Positions 38,698 through 47,439 of a stretch of DNA of 64,000 nucleotides are shown one piece after another. The notes under the pieces were generated by a model, which was not told the origin of the DNA, did not search any database, and saw only the letters and a program-made list of their open reading frames with translations. Made by a program: the position numbers and the translations under genes. Source of the stretch: an uncultured Brachyspira sp. (GTDB taxonomy: Bacteria > Spirochaetota > Brachyspiria > Brachyspirales > Brachyspiraceae); assembly GCF_910588665.1 (NCBI RefSeq), contig NZ_CAJUPR010000005.1, positions 1-64,000 on the forward strand. The letters are read 5' to 3'. Positions within the stretch are counted from its first letter, which is position 1, and each line of letters starts with the position of its first letter.

Positions 38698-39087
38698 ATG
38701 AAAGGACGTGATGCTTTTTCATATGTATACCATTTATTAAATATAAACGGATATTTAAAAAATATAAACCATAATAAAGCCAAAGCTATTAAAGCAAATA
38801 AAATATTATTTTTTGCTGAATTGTATCATAGATATTTTTTTAAAGAACCAATGATTACAGATATTAGTTTTAAAATATTACCTTATGGTCCTGCTTTAAA
38901 TAAAGAAGATATAGACTGGGAAAATGCAGAAACTAATTATAACTTTTTAAGAAAAGATGAAAAAGAAACTATAAAAGTATGTATGAAAGAATGGCTGTGT
39001 CAAATGTATCCTGAAGATTTAGTAGAAATATCACATGGCGAGAATCAAAGAATATCTTTATTATCTTGTATTTTTACTATTTTCTGA
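38698..39087 (+). CDS. Panacea/DUF4065 (SocA-like) antitoxin-type protein, possibly shortened
   Basis: 129 residues. The central part matches the Panacea domain: KANKILFFAELYHRYFFKEPMITD, then ILPYGPALNK (the YGP mark, about residues 63-65), and near the end DEKETIKVCMKEWLCQMYPEDLVEISHGE, where the family has a Leu...His-x-Glu-x-Pro-Trp pattern. Here the last residues after SHGEN lose the Pro-Trp and the frame ends soon after, so the C terminus looks cut short. Panacea proteins act as antitoxins to many toxin families, or as adaptors. No intact toxin gene follows. It stands between two related repeat elements, in an islet unlike the surrounding housekeeping genes. Confidence 0.65.
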   Translation: MKGRDAFSYVYHLLNINGYLKNINHNKAKAIKANKILFFAELYHRYFFKEPMITDISFKILPYGPALNKEDIDWENAETNYNFLRKDEKETIKVCMKEWLCQMYPEDLVEISHGENQRISLLSCIFTIF

Positions 39088-39422
39088 TATTATTTATTTT
39101 TTCTTAACTTATTATAAAAAATATATTAAACTGCAGCTGTATTAAAGCTAGTGCGAACTGCAGAAAATCAGCCTCCCTACCGTTATATTTAGTGTTTACT
39201 AAATTGATATGATGGATGGACTCGGAATATCCGATGCGCATCCTCCCATTCTAGCTTTTTTATGTTTATTCTCTTTTCCAGTCCTAGCCTTATTATCAAT
39301 TATATGATAATTTATTATTTCATAACTTTCTTTCTCATCAGATAATTCTAAAAGCACTATGTCGCTATGTTTATCATCTGTTCTTGATATAAAATTATGA
39401 TATGCTTTTTTTAAGTATTACA
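39088..39422. other. Intergenic region after the Panacea gene
   Basis: 335 bases containing element B (39144-39261) and, on the minus strand, a coding-like remnant (39199-39433). Confidence 0.5.
39144..39261 (+). repeat. Element B: hairpin-rich repeat, possible structured RNA
   Basis: Partner of element A. An 8-bp closing helix (39144-39151 with 39251-39258) encloses two hairpins: 39188-39193 with 39198-39203, and an extended one, 39214-39218 with 39239-39243 plus inner 39222-39226 with 39230-39234. Base pairs differ from element A but pairing is kept, which suggests compensatory change. The end runs into TTTTTT. The same bases overlap a minus-strand coding remnant, so a gene-tail origin remains possible. 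Confidence 0.5.
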
Positions 39423-39433
39423 TTAAATACACT
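39199..39433 (-). pseudogene. Remnant of a phage-type protein C terminus
   Basis: An open minus-strand frame of about 78 codons without an ATG, ending TAG at 39199. It encodes FISRTDDKHSDIVLLELSDE, then YEIINYHIID and RMGGCASDIPSPSI. The patterns (a strand with VLLEL, a linker, then a Gly- and Pro/Ser-rich end) resemble the C-terminal part of phage-encoded Barnase/EndoU-type nuclease domains found in head or MuF-like proteins; this is a weak inference. The frame begins inside the end of the DUF4153-like gene, so it cannot be a complete gene. Confidence 0.35.
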
Positions 39434-40601
39434 GTACAATTAATGGAGGCATTATAAAACATACTATAAAAGCCCATATACCATAAACATAAATATAGAG
39501 CATAGATTTTGTATCTCCGATAGTAATTTCTTTTATATCTGGAATATTATCAGTTTTTTTAAATACTATTAATACTGACTTTATATTAAAAAAAGTTATA
39601 AAAATTAAATTACCAAGCATTATTAAATTTGTGCCTATTAATGTTATTTTATTCGGACTAATACCGTATTCTATTAATCTATATAAAGAGGAAGTTAATA
39701 CTAATACATCAAATAATATAGTAATTATAGGAAGTACAATATATAATGCTTTTGTGAATATACCTGATTTATAATCAGCTCTTACAAAAAGCAGATTTAA
39801 CACAATTATTGCAAGCATAATATTATAAAGCATAAAAACAACTCTATTATTATAAGGTCTTATATCAGGCATTAAAAGAAAAATCAAAAGTATAAATATA
39901 AATAATAAACTAAAAGGCATTAATATTCTTGATAAGTATATAGAAATATTAGTTTTTATTTTTTTATAAATTATATATACCAAAAAAGGAAATAATGCGC
40001 TGATAAAAGAACAAACTGTTATTATCAATTTTAATATAATTTCCTGATATGCATAATCTATATGTATAAAAAACATAACTATTGCTATAAATATTACAAA
40101 TATTACTGAAAGTAAAAAAACTATTAAACCTGAAAATATTAATATATCTGCAAAAAAAGTAAAAAACTCTGAAATACTTTTAGAATTAATTACTTCAAAA
40201 CCATTATATGATAAAGCCATTATTATAAAAAATATTAAAGCAGAAAATACATATTTAATAATATAAATTTGCATATTTGGATTGTGCATAGAAAAAATAC
40301 TTGTAAGAAAATCAGTGCTTAAACTAACAATAAATATAAAAGTAAATAATAAAAATATTATTAGTATATTTTTTAAATTAAAATTTTTATTTATATAAAA
40401 TATTAAACTTAAAGAAAAAAAATAAAATATATTAGAATACGAAAAAAATATATTTCTGAATATAAAAGCATCTTTATTAGATATGATAAAAATACTAACA
40501 GAAATAGTAAAAGAAGAAATAATTCCTAAAAATATAATTATTAGATTTGATATTAAATTATTTTCTAATATACTGCCTATTTTATTATTAATTTCTTTCA
40601 T
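39423..40601 (-). CDS. DUF4153-like multispan membrane protein
   Basis: 392 residues, almost entirely hydrophobic, with about 11 membrane segments. Towards the C terminus SLYRLIEYGISPNKITLIG matches the best conserved block of DUF4153 proteins (Arg, then YG-x-(S/T)-x-N). The function is unknown. No signal peptide is needed. The coding region is extremely rich in Ile, Phe and Asn. The gene stands alone; rsgA lies 94 bases upstream on the same strand. Confidence 0.65.
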   Translation of the reverse strand: MKEINNKIGSILENNLISNLIIIFLGIISSFTISVSIFIISNKDAFIFRNIFFSYSNIFYFFSLSLIFYINKNFNLKNILIIFLLFTFIFIVSLSTDFLTSIFSMHNPNMQIYIIKYVFSALIFFIIMALSYNGFEVINSKSISEFFTFFADILIFSGLIVFLLSVIFVIFIAIVMFFIHIDYAYQEIILKLIITVCSFISALFPFLVYIIYKKIKTNISIYLSRILMPFSLLFIFILLIFLLMPDIRPYNNRVVFMLYNIMLAIIVLNLLFVRADYKSGIFTKALYIVLPIITILFDVLVLTSSLYRLIEYGISPNKITLIGTNLIMLGNLIFITFFNIKSVLIVFKKTDNIPDIKEITIGDTKSMLYIYVYGIWAFIVCFIMPPLIVQCI

Positions 40602-40695
40602 AAATATCCTGAAAATATAAAATATTGAAGTTCATTATACATTAACAAAATATAAAATCAATGATTATAATTTTTATTACTGCCGTTTATAGCTT

Positions 40696-41802
40696 TTAAA
40701 ATTTCTTATTTTTAGCATTCGATTTATTATAAATATTGCCATACTTCGTAATTTTTTTTAAAGCTATTTTTCTGTCTTTTTTTATTTCTATAGAAGATTT
40801 CTGTAATTCTCTATTTTCATTAAAAAGAGTTATATAAGCATCGTATCTTTCATAAGATATTTCATCATTTTCAAGCAGCTCCAATATACGGCAGTCAGGC
40901 TCATGCTGATGCGTACAGTCTTTAAACTTACATTTTTTAGCAAACTCTTCCAAATCTTCAAAAGTTTTCTTTATGCCTTTATCATCTTCCCAAAGTCCAA
41001 GATTTCTTAAACCAGGTGTATCTATTACTACCCCGCCGCTGTCTAATACTAAAAGTTCTCTATGAGTTGTTGTATGCATTCCCTTAAAATCATATTCTCT
41101 TACTTCTTTAGTTTTCATTTTTTCATCTTTAAGAAGATAATTAATAATAGTGGATTTTCCTGCTCCTGAAGCTCCTATAAATACAGACGAAGTATTTTTT
41201 TTTATATATTTAAGAAAAGTATCTGTATTTTTTCCAGTTCTAGAACTGTATGCAAAAGCTGTTTCATTCGGATAAGTTTCTTTTATTAAAGAAAGAAATT
41301 CTTTGTATTCTTCATCTTTATACAAATCAATTTTACTTACGGCAATTATAGGCTTTATATGAGAAGTATGTACTATTGATAAATATCTTGCTATAGCCGA
41401 CATCGGCATTTCATTATCAATACCCACTATAATAAAAGCATAATCAATATTGCTTACTATAGCCTGAATATCATTTTTTTTAATATTGGCTTTTCTGTAT
41501 AAAATATTTTTTCTAGTTAGAACAGTATCAATAAAAGCATTATTATCAGACTTCTTCATTAATACCCAGTCGCCTACCGCAGGAAGCTCGCTTTTAACTT
41601 CTGAATTATATCTTATTTTTCCTTTAATTCTGGCTAAAAACTCTCCGTCATCAGAAAAAAGCGTATAGTATCTTTTATTAATTCTTATAACTCTTGCAGG
41701 CACAAGTTTTTCCGTATTAATATCTTCCAAAGAATTAATATTTAAACTTTCAAGCGTCAATTTTTCAAAATATTCATCAAAGCCTATATCTTTTATTTTC
41801 AA
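40696..41802 (-). CDS. rsgA: Ribosome small-subunit GTPase RsgA
   Basis: Circularly permuted GTPase that helps the 30S subunit mature. 368 residues. An N-terminal OB-like domain (about 30-100) is followed by the G4 motif (AVSKIDLY) before G1, as expected: then FIGASGAGKSTIINYL (G1), TTHRELLVLDSGGVVIDTPG (G2/G3 region). A C-terminal zinc site follows (CKFKDCTHQHEPDC, about 297-310). The length includes a Lys-rich tail. It follows the metal-transport genes by a terminator and heads a short minus-strand unit with the DUF4153-like gene. Confidence 0.96.
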   Translation of the reverse strand: MKIKDIGFDEYFEKLTLESLNINSLEDINTEKLVPARVIRINKRYYTLFSDDGEFLARIKGKIRYNSEVKSELPAVGDWVLMKKSDNNAFIDTVLTRKNILYRKANIKKNDIQAIVSNIDYAFIIVGIDNEMPMSAIARYLSIVHTSHIKPIIAVSKIDLYKDEEYKEFLSLIKETYPNETAFAYSSRTGKNTDTFLKYIKKNTSSVFIGASGAGKSTIINYLLKDEKMKTKEVREYDFKGMHTTTHRELLVLDSGGVVIDTPGLRNLGLWEDDKGIKKTFEDLEEFAKKCKFKDCTHQHEPDCRILELLENDEISYERYDAYITLFNENRELQKSSIEIKKDRKIALKKITKYGNIYNKSNAKNKKF

Positions 41803-41935
41803 TATTTATAATCCCAAAATAAAATATCATAATTATATAATACAGAATATAAAAATATTTGTCAATTTATTTAAATATTTTGAAGGCTTGATTTTTTAAT
41901 TTTAAAACAAGCGGTATTAAATTAATATCAAACAA

Positions 41936-41970
41936 AAACAGAGATGCATATATAAAACATACATCTCTAT
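41936..41970 (-). terminator. Terminator of the metal-ATPase operon
   Basis: AGAGATG and CATCTCT pair around a short loop. On the minus strand the stem is followed by GTTTTTG. It lies a few bases after the end of the P-type ATPase gene. Confidence 0.6.
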
Positions 41971-41981
41971 ATAATTTATAA

Positions 41982-43925
41982 TCAATGCCCGCAGCTGCAG
42001 TCAGTAACTTTTATACTGCAGGTTTTAGTATCTATATTATAATTATCATCTTTTTCGCCTAAAGGATATAAAAGCCTCAAAGCATTTAACACTACTATTA
42101 AAGTAACGCCTGTATCTGCAAAAATGGCAAGCCACATAGAAACAAGCCCTAAGCCTCCTAAAATAATAGCAGCAAATTTTACAGCCAATGATAATATAAT
42201 ATTTTGTAAAACCACTGTATGATTTTTTTTAGCAAGTTTAATTAAGGCTGCAACTTTAGAAGGCTTATCATCCATAATAACCACATCGGCATTCTCTATG
42301 GCAGCATCGGAACCCAGACCTCCCATAGCTATGCCTATATCGGCAGCAGCTAGAGAAGGAGCATCATTAATACCGTCGCCTACAAATATTGAAGCTTTAG
42401 AATCTTCCATCATATTTTTTAATGCGCTTACTTTATCTTCAGGCAAACAGCTTCCTTCAAATGATTTTATATTCATCTCTTTTGCAAATGCCTCTACTCT
42501 GTCAGTATTATCTCCGCTTATCAATGCAGTTTTTATATTCATAGAGTTTAATAATTCAACAGCCTCTTTGGCATCATCTTTAATACTGTCATCAATAAAA
42601 AAACCTCCCGCATATTGAGAATCTACTGCTATATGAACATTTATATTTTCTTTAATTTCTGATATTTCAATATTATTGTGCTTTAGCAAATCAAGACCTC
42701 CTATCAATATATTTTTATTATCAGCTATTGATGAAGCACCTTTTCCGCTTATATCCTTATGACTTGAAATCAGGCTGTCATTTATTATTCCGTTATTATG
42801 ATTTTTATAATGCTGCAATATTGACACTGCTATTGGGTGAGAAGAACCTTTTTCTGCATAGGCGGCATATTTAAGCAGAGTATCATTATCGTATATGCCT
42901 GTATTATATATATCTCTTATAGAAAACTCGCCCTTTGTAAGTGTTCCAGTTTTATCAAAAATAACTTTATCAGTCTTAGCAAGCAAATCTAAAAATATTC
43001 CGCCTTTAACCATTATTCCGAACTTTGAAGCTCTTCCTATAGAAGAAAAATATGTTAAAGGAATTCCAACCATAAAAGCGCATGGACAGGATACTACCAA
43101 TAAAGTTAAAGAGCGCTGAAACCAATCATTGAAAAACTCTCTGCCGTATATTAATACTGGTATAACAGTAAGTAAAACTGCACTGAATACAACTATAGGA
43201 GTATAAATACCTGCAAACTTACTTATAAACTGCTCAATATTTGCCTTTCTGCTTTGAGAATCCTGAACTAATTTTAAAATTTTAGCTATAGATGATTCTC
43301 CGTAATCTCTTATAACTTTTGCCTTAATAGTATTATCTCCGTTTATAGTTCCAGCTAAAATTTCATCATTAATTTTAACGTTAACAGGCATACTCTCACC
43401 CGTTAAAGCTTTAGTATCAATCCAGCTTTCTCCTTCATATATAACAGAATCAAGAGGTATTTTTTCAAAAGGATTAATTATTATATTATCATTAATATGA
43501 ACCTCAGATATATCTAATGTCTCAATATTTCCGTTTTCTCTTATAATATTTGCGTAATCGGGTCTTATAGCCATTAAAGCCGCTATTGTGCGTTTTGATT
43601 TATCAACAGCCATATCTTCAAAATACTCACCCACCCTGTAAAATATGAGAACTGCTAAAGCTTCAGGAAATTCATGAAGTATAATAGCTCCTACAGTAGC
43701 AATACTCATAAGGAAACTTTCCCGCATGAACTTTCCCTTAATAAAATCTAAAGCTGCATTTTTAAATACATCTCTGCCTAAAATAATATACGGTATAAAG
43801 AAAATTATATATTCCGCAGCACCATGTATAGTTTTATGCAAAGTATATAATAATATTAATACTATAATACCTAATAAAATTTCTGATAAAAATAAAAGTC
43901 TTTCTTTATTCTTTAACATGCTCAT
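41982..43925 (-). CDS. Heavy-metal P-type ATPase (Zn/Cd/Co type)
   Basis: Inner-membrane pump of 647 residues. It has two membrane helices at the start, the actuator loop with TGES (TKALTGESMPV), the metal-translocating SCPC motif in VVSCPCAFMVG (PIB-2 type), the phosphorylation site DKTGTLTKG, the HP locus (SSHPIAV), and GDGINDAPSLAAADIG. There is no N-terminal metal-binding domain; instead the C-terminal tail has CSIKVTDCSCGH, a Cys/His-rich metal tail. It overlaps the end of the ArsR-type regulator gene by 20 bases and is almost certainly cotranscribed and metal-induced. Zn, Cd or Pb are the likely substrates; the sequence cannot say which. Confidence 0.95.
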   Translation of the reverse strand: MSMLKNKERLLFLSEILLGIIVLILLYTLHKTIHGAAEYIIFFIPYIILGRDVFKNAALDFIKGKFMRESFLMSIATVGAIILHEFPEALAVLIFYRVGEYFEDMAVDKSKRTIAALMAIRPDYANIIRENGNIETLDISEVHINDNIIINPFEKIPLDSVIYEGESWIDTKALTGESMPVNVKINDEILAGTINGDNTIKAKVIRDYGESSIAKILKLVQDSQSRKANIEQFISKFAGIYTPIVVFSAVLLTVIPVLIYGREFFNDWFQRSLTLLVVSCPCAFMVGIPLTYFSSIGRASKFGIMVKGGIFLDLLAKTDKVIFDKTGTLTKGEFSIRDIYNTGIYDNDTLLKYAAYAEKGSSHPIAVSILQHYKNHNNGIINDSLISSHKDISGKGASSIADNKNILIGGLDLLKHNNIEISEIKENINVHIAVDSQYAGGFFIDDSIKDDAKEAVELLNSMNIKTALISGDNTDRVEAFAKEMNIKSFEGSCLPEDKVSALKNMMEDSKASIFVGDGINDAPSLAAADIGIAMGGLGSDAAIENADVVIMDDKPSKVAALIKLAKKNHTVVLQNIILSLAVKFAAIILGGLGLVSMWLAIFADTGVTLIVVLNALRLLYPLGEKDDNYNIDTKTCSIKVTDCSCGH

Positions 43926-44274
43926 ACCCCCAAGTATAAATTTTTTCTATATGCTGATCATCTAGTCTGTAAAAAACATGAAGCCCAACTTTTCTTTTTT
44001 TTACTACTCTAGCCTGCCAAAGCATCTTTAAATGCTGGGAAACTGAAGGCTGCTTCATATTAAGCAAAGATGATAATTCATGCACGCATAATTCTTTCTC
44101 GCTCAATGCTGATATGATTTTAAGTCTTGTAGAATCCGAAAATACGGAAAAAAATCCTGCTAAAAGAGAAAACTCTTCATCATCAGGAAGTTTCGGAATA
44201 AATGAAGATATGCCTGTATATGTTATACCCGCTTCGCAGTCATCATCATCATTTACAATATCTTCTCTTTTCAT
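43906..44274 (-). CDS. ArsR/SmtB-family metal-responsive repressor
   Basis: 122 residues. A winged helix-turn-helix (about 40-110) contains FSVFSDSTRLKIISALSEKELCVHELSSLLNMKQPSVSQHL by position 43-82. Possible metal ligands are Cys63 and His65 in ELCVHEL (alpha-3 type site) and Asp106, His108, His119 and Glu122 near the end (alpha-5 type site). It should repress the adjacent P-type ATPase until zinc, cadmium or similar binds. The start is supported by AAAGGAGCG. A perfect inverted repeat at 44288-44323 sits just upstream and is a fitting operator. Confidence 0.94.
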   Translation of the reverse strand: MKREDIVNDDDDCEAGITYTGISSFIPKLPDDEEFSLLAGFFSVFSDSTRLKIISALSEKELCVHELSSLLNMKQPSVSQHLKMLWQARVVKKRKVGLHVFYRLDDQHIEKIYTWGYEHVKE

Positions 44275-44287
44275 TTTACGCTCCTTT

Positions 44288-44323
44288 ATATAAGTATATT
44301 ATTATATTATAATATACTTATAT
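44288..44323. promoter_or_regulatory. Inverted-repeat operator for the metal regulator
   Basis: Perfect 13-bp arms (44288-44300 and 44311-44323, sequence ATATAAGTATATT and its complement) around a 10-base AT spacer. It lies directly before the ribosome binding site of the ArsR-type gene and fits the ArsR/SmtB operator form. Confidence 0.6.
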
Positions 44324-44504
44324 AATAATTAAGTCAATAGCAAAAAACAATTTTATAAAATTATTAATAAATAACTATGGATAAAAAAGAATAGCAAATT
44401 ATTTATTTTTAATATATAATATTTAATGTTTTTCATTTTTTAACGAATTTTCAAATTTTACAAAAAATTACAAAGCAGGCATAATAATTAAAGGATTTTT
44501 AGAT

Positions 44505-46487
44505 ATGTACATTTTTAAAAAACAAGATAAAGATTTCAGGAATCTTACTAATGAAGAAATAAACTTTCTGAAATCTCAGGGCTGTTCTTCTCAGTCTTGG
44601 GAAAAAATATTCATAAAAAATGTTGATTTAAGCAGAATAAAAGATGTTCAGTTTCATGGCAAAATAAAAATCAATGATCTTAACGGTGCTGTAAAATATC
44701 ATAAAAAATTAAAATTACTCGCTTCAATAAACAGGGCATCTTTAATAGATGTATTTATAAACGGAAATGTATATATAAATAATGTAGGAAGATTTATATC
44801 AAATTATAAAATAGAAAAAGGCGTTATAATAGAAAATGCAGGATCAATATGCATGGAAGGTAAAAGCAGCTTCGGCAACGGAGTGGAAACTTCGCCTATT
44901 ATTGAAGGCGGAGGAAGAAGCGTAAAAATATTTAACAGGCTTAATTCTCATATAGCATATTTAACTGCAATATACAGACATAAAAAATTAATGCGTAAAA
45001 AAATTAATTCTATTATAGACGATTATACAAATCAGAAAACAAGAAAGTTCGGAAAAATTAAAAAGTATGCAAAAATAATAAATGCAAGGCTTATAAAAAA
45101 TTCTTTAATAGATCCTTATGCCACTATAGAAAATACAGATGAAATTAACAACACAACTGTAATAAGCACAAAAGAATGTCCTTCATATATAGGAACTTCA
45201 GTTATATTAAAAGATTCTATTGTTCTTAAAGGCGCTCATATAGTAGATGGTACACTAATTAAAAAAGCTTTTATAGGAGAAGGTGTAAAACTAGGAAGAC
45301 AGTTTTCATGCGAGGATTCGCTTTTATTTGCAAACTGCGAAGGAGAACATGGAGAAATGTTTTCAATATTTGCAGGACCTTATACGGTTACGCATCATAA
45401 AGCAACCCTTTTAATAGCAAGCTATTTTTCATTTTTCAATGCAGGAAGTGCTACAAATCAAAGCAATCATATGTATAAATTAGGACCTTATCATCATGGT
45501 TTCATGGAAAGAGGATGCAAAACTGGGAGCAATTCATATATTATATGGCCTTCTCGCATAGGAGCTTTTTCAACTGTAATAGGAGCTCACTATGATAATG
45601 TAGACACTTCTGATTTTCCTTTTTCTTATATAACAGAACATGGGTATCATCAGACAAGACTTATACCCGCTTTAAATTTATTCGGAGTGGGACTTTCAAG
45701 AGATGAAAATAAATGGAGAGAAAGAGACAGAAGAAAAGGAAACAAAAAAGATTTAATAATATTTGATGTATTTAGTCCGTATACTGTATCAAAGATGATT
45801 AATTCAGAATCTATTTTGGAAAATATAAAAAAAGAAAATCATAATGATAATAATGATTTTTTAACATACAAAAATATGATAATAAAAAAATCTTCTTTAG
45901 ATAAATATTCTAAAAGATATTCTATAGCAATAGATTTATACCTGCATAATAAAATACTTTCATATATTAATAATTCAGAAAGCATAGAGAAAATAATATT
46001 AAATTTACAATACAATAAAAATAATTTCTTTGAAAAATGGATTGATATAGGCGGACTTATATGTGCAAAACAAAGAGCAGACAATATTATTAAAGACTTA
46101 GAAAATAATAAAATAAACAATATAAAAACTTTGGTAGAAGAGTTTGAAAAATTATACCATATATATTCGGAAGATGAAAAATCATGGGTAATAAATACTG
46201 TAAAATCAAGATATAATATAAAAGATATAAATAAAGACATAATAAAAAAATTATTAGACAGGCATAAATTATTATTAGAAGAAACATACAATATATTTTA
46301 TAAAGATATTCAAAAAGAATATGATATATCAAAAATGATAAGCTTCGGAATAGATGATAAAACTATTATGGAAAAAGATTTTGAATCTGTAAGGGGAAAT
46401 GTTAATGACAATGCATTTGTTATTAAATACAGAAAAGATATGGAAAATAAAATAAATGATATTAATAATATTATAAATATATTATAA
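44505..46487 (+). CDS. DUF4954 beta-helix protein
   Basis: 660 residues, no signal peptide. The first 440 residues form a left-handed parallel beta-helix with hexapeptide-like repeats (for example the stretches near 95-125, 205-275 and 320-365), the shape of bacterial sugar-acyltransferases and GlmU-type proteins. Blocks such as EGEHGEMFSIFAGPYTVTHHK, GPYHHGFMERGCKTG and PFSYITEHG are typical of DUF4954 in spirochaetes and Bacteroidetes. The C-terminal 220 residues are helical and charged. A sugar- or nucleotide-modifying role is an inference. It begins a plus-strand unit with prmA and proA. Confidence 0.75.
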   Translation: MYIFKKQDKDFRNLTNEEINFLKSQGCSSQSWEKIFIKNVDLSRIKDVQFHGKIKINDLNGAVKYHKKLKLLASINRASLIDVFINGNVYINNVGRFISNYKIEKGVIIENAGSICMEGKSSFGNGVETSPIIEGGGRSVKIFNRLNSHIAYLTAIYRHKKLMRKKINSIIDDYTNQKTRKFGKIKKYAKIINARLIKNSLIDPYATIENTDEINNTTVISTKECPSYIGTSVILKDSIVLKGAHIVDGTLIKKAFIGEGVKLGRQFSCEDSLLFANCEGEHGEMFSIFAGPYTVTHHKATLLIASYFSFFNAGSATNQSNHMYKLGPYHHGFMERGCKTGSNSYIIWPSRIGAFSTVIGAHYDNVDTSDFPFSYITEHGYHQTRLIPALNLFGVGLSRDENKWRERDRRKGNKKDLIIFDVFSPYTVSKMINSESILENIKKENHNDNNDFLTYKNMIIKKSSLDKYSKRYSIAIDLYLHNKILSYINNSESIEKIILNLQYNKNNFFEKWIDIGGLICAKQRADNIIKDLENNKINNIKTLVEEFEKLYHIYSEDEKSWVINTVKSRYNIKDINKDIIKKLLDRHKLLLEETYNIFYKDIQKEYDISKMISFGIDDKTIMEKDFESVRGNVNDNAFVIKYRKDMENKINDINNIINIL

Positions 46488-46512
46488 TATAGTAAAAATA
46501 CCCGGAGTTATT

Positions 46513-47382
46513 ATGATTATATATTCATTATCTATAAAGCTAAAAAGAGGATTTGAAGATATAATAGAAGCTGTAATAGAAAACGGAAAATTAAATATAT
46601 TGGGTTTTAATACAGAGTTTTCAGCCGAAGACAGCAATACTGCCTTAGTAAATATATATAATGATAATGAAGATATATTAAAAAACAATCTCACTATAAT
46701 AGAAGGATATATTAAAGATATTGCAGACTACAGTATTTACATAAAAGAGTTAAAATCTGAAGAATATTTAACTTCATATACAGATTTTTTAAAGCCTTTT
46801 GATATCGGAGATATTACTATAGTACCTAATCTGAAAGAATCTTATAATGAAAAAAATAAAAATCCGCTTTATATAGCAAAACAATATGCATTCGGTACAG
46901 GAACGCATGAAAGCACATCGCTAGCACTTGAAATGATTAAAGAATATGCAGTAAATAATGACATAACATCTAAACATATTGCCGACATAGGATGCGGAAG
47001 CGGTATATTATCGCTTTTTTCATATAAGATAGGAGCAGTAAATATTACCTCTATAGATATAGACAATGATGCCGTTAATTGTACGCTTGATAATGCATCA
47101 TACAATAATATAAAAATAGATAATGTTATGACGGCAGGAGCAAAAGATTTAATTAATATGGGGTTAAAATTTGATTTAGTTATTGCCAATATAGAAACCG
47201 ACATATTAGTAGAAATACTTCCAAGCTTAAGTGAATTATTAAAATCAAATTCTGTACTGATATTGTCTGGCATACTTCTGGAAAAAGAATCATTTATGAA
47301 AGATGCCGTAAGAGAAAATAATCTTAGTATTGTTTTAAGAAAATCAAAAAATGACTGGGTATCTTTAATGCTTAATAATTGA
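46513..47382 (+). CDS. prmA: Ribosomal protein L11 methyltransferase PrmA
   Basis: SAM-dependent methyltransferase that trimethylates ribosomal protein L11. 289 residues. The catalytic domain carries QYAFGTGTHESTSLAL (about 118-133), IADIGCGSGILSLFSYKIGA (SAM site, about 157-176), SIDIDNDAVN (second SAM contact), and LVIANIETDIL, the NxE-like block. The N-terminal 100 residues are a substrate-binding domain. GGAG lies before the start. It follows the DUF4954 gene by 25 bases. Confidence 0.93.
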   Translation: MIIYSLSIKLKRGFEDIIEAVIENGKLNILGFNTEFSAEDSNTALVNIYNDNEDILKNNLTIIEGYIKDIADYSIYIKELKSEEYLTSYTDFLKPFDIGDITIVPNLKESYNEKNKNPLYIAKQYAFGTGTHESTSLALEMIKEYAVNNDITSKHIADIGCGSGILSLFSYKIGAVNITSIDIDNDAVNCTLDNASYNNIKIDNVMTAGAKDLINMGLKFDLVIANIETDILVEILPSLSELLKSNSVLILSGILLEKESFMKDAVRENNLSIVLRKSKNDWVSLMLNN

Positions 47383-47439
47383 TTATATTTTTATAATATG
47401 TATAATATAGTATATATTAATAGAATAGGAAATCAAATT

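Noticed and set aside
38436..39261. Elements A and B as a known riboswitch
   Set aside because: No consensus of TPP, SAM, c-di-GMP, cobalamin, fluoride or guanidine types fits either strand.
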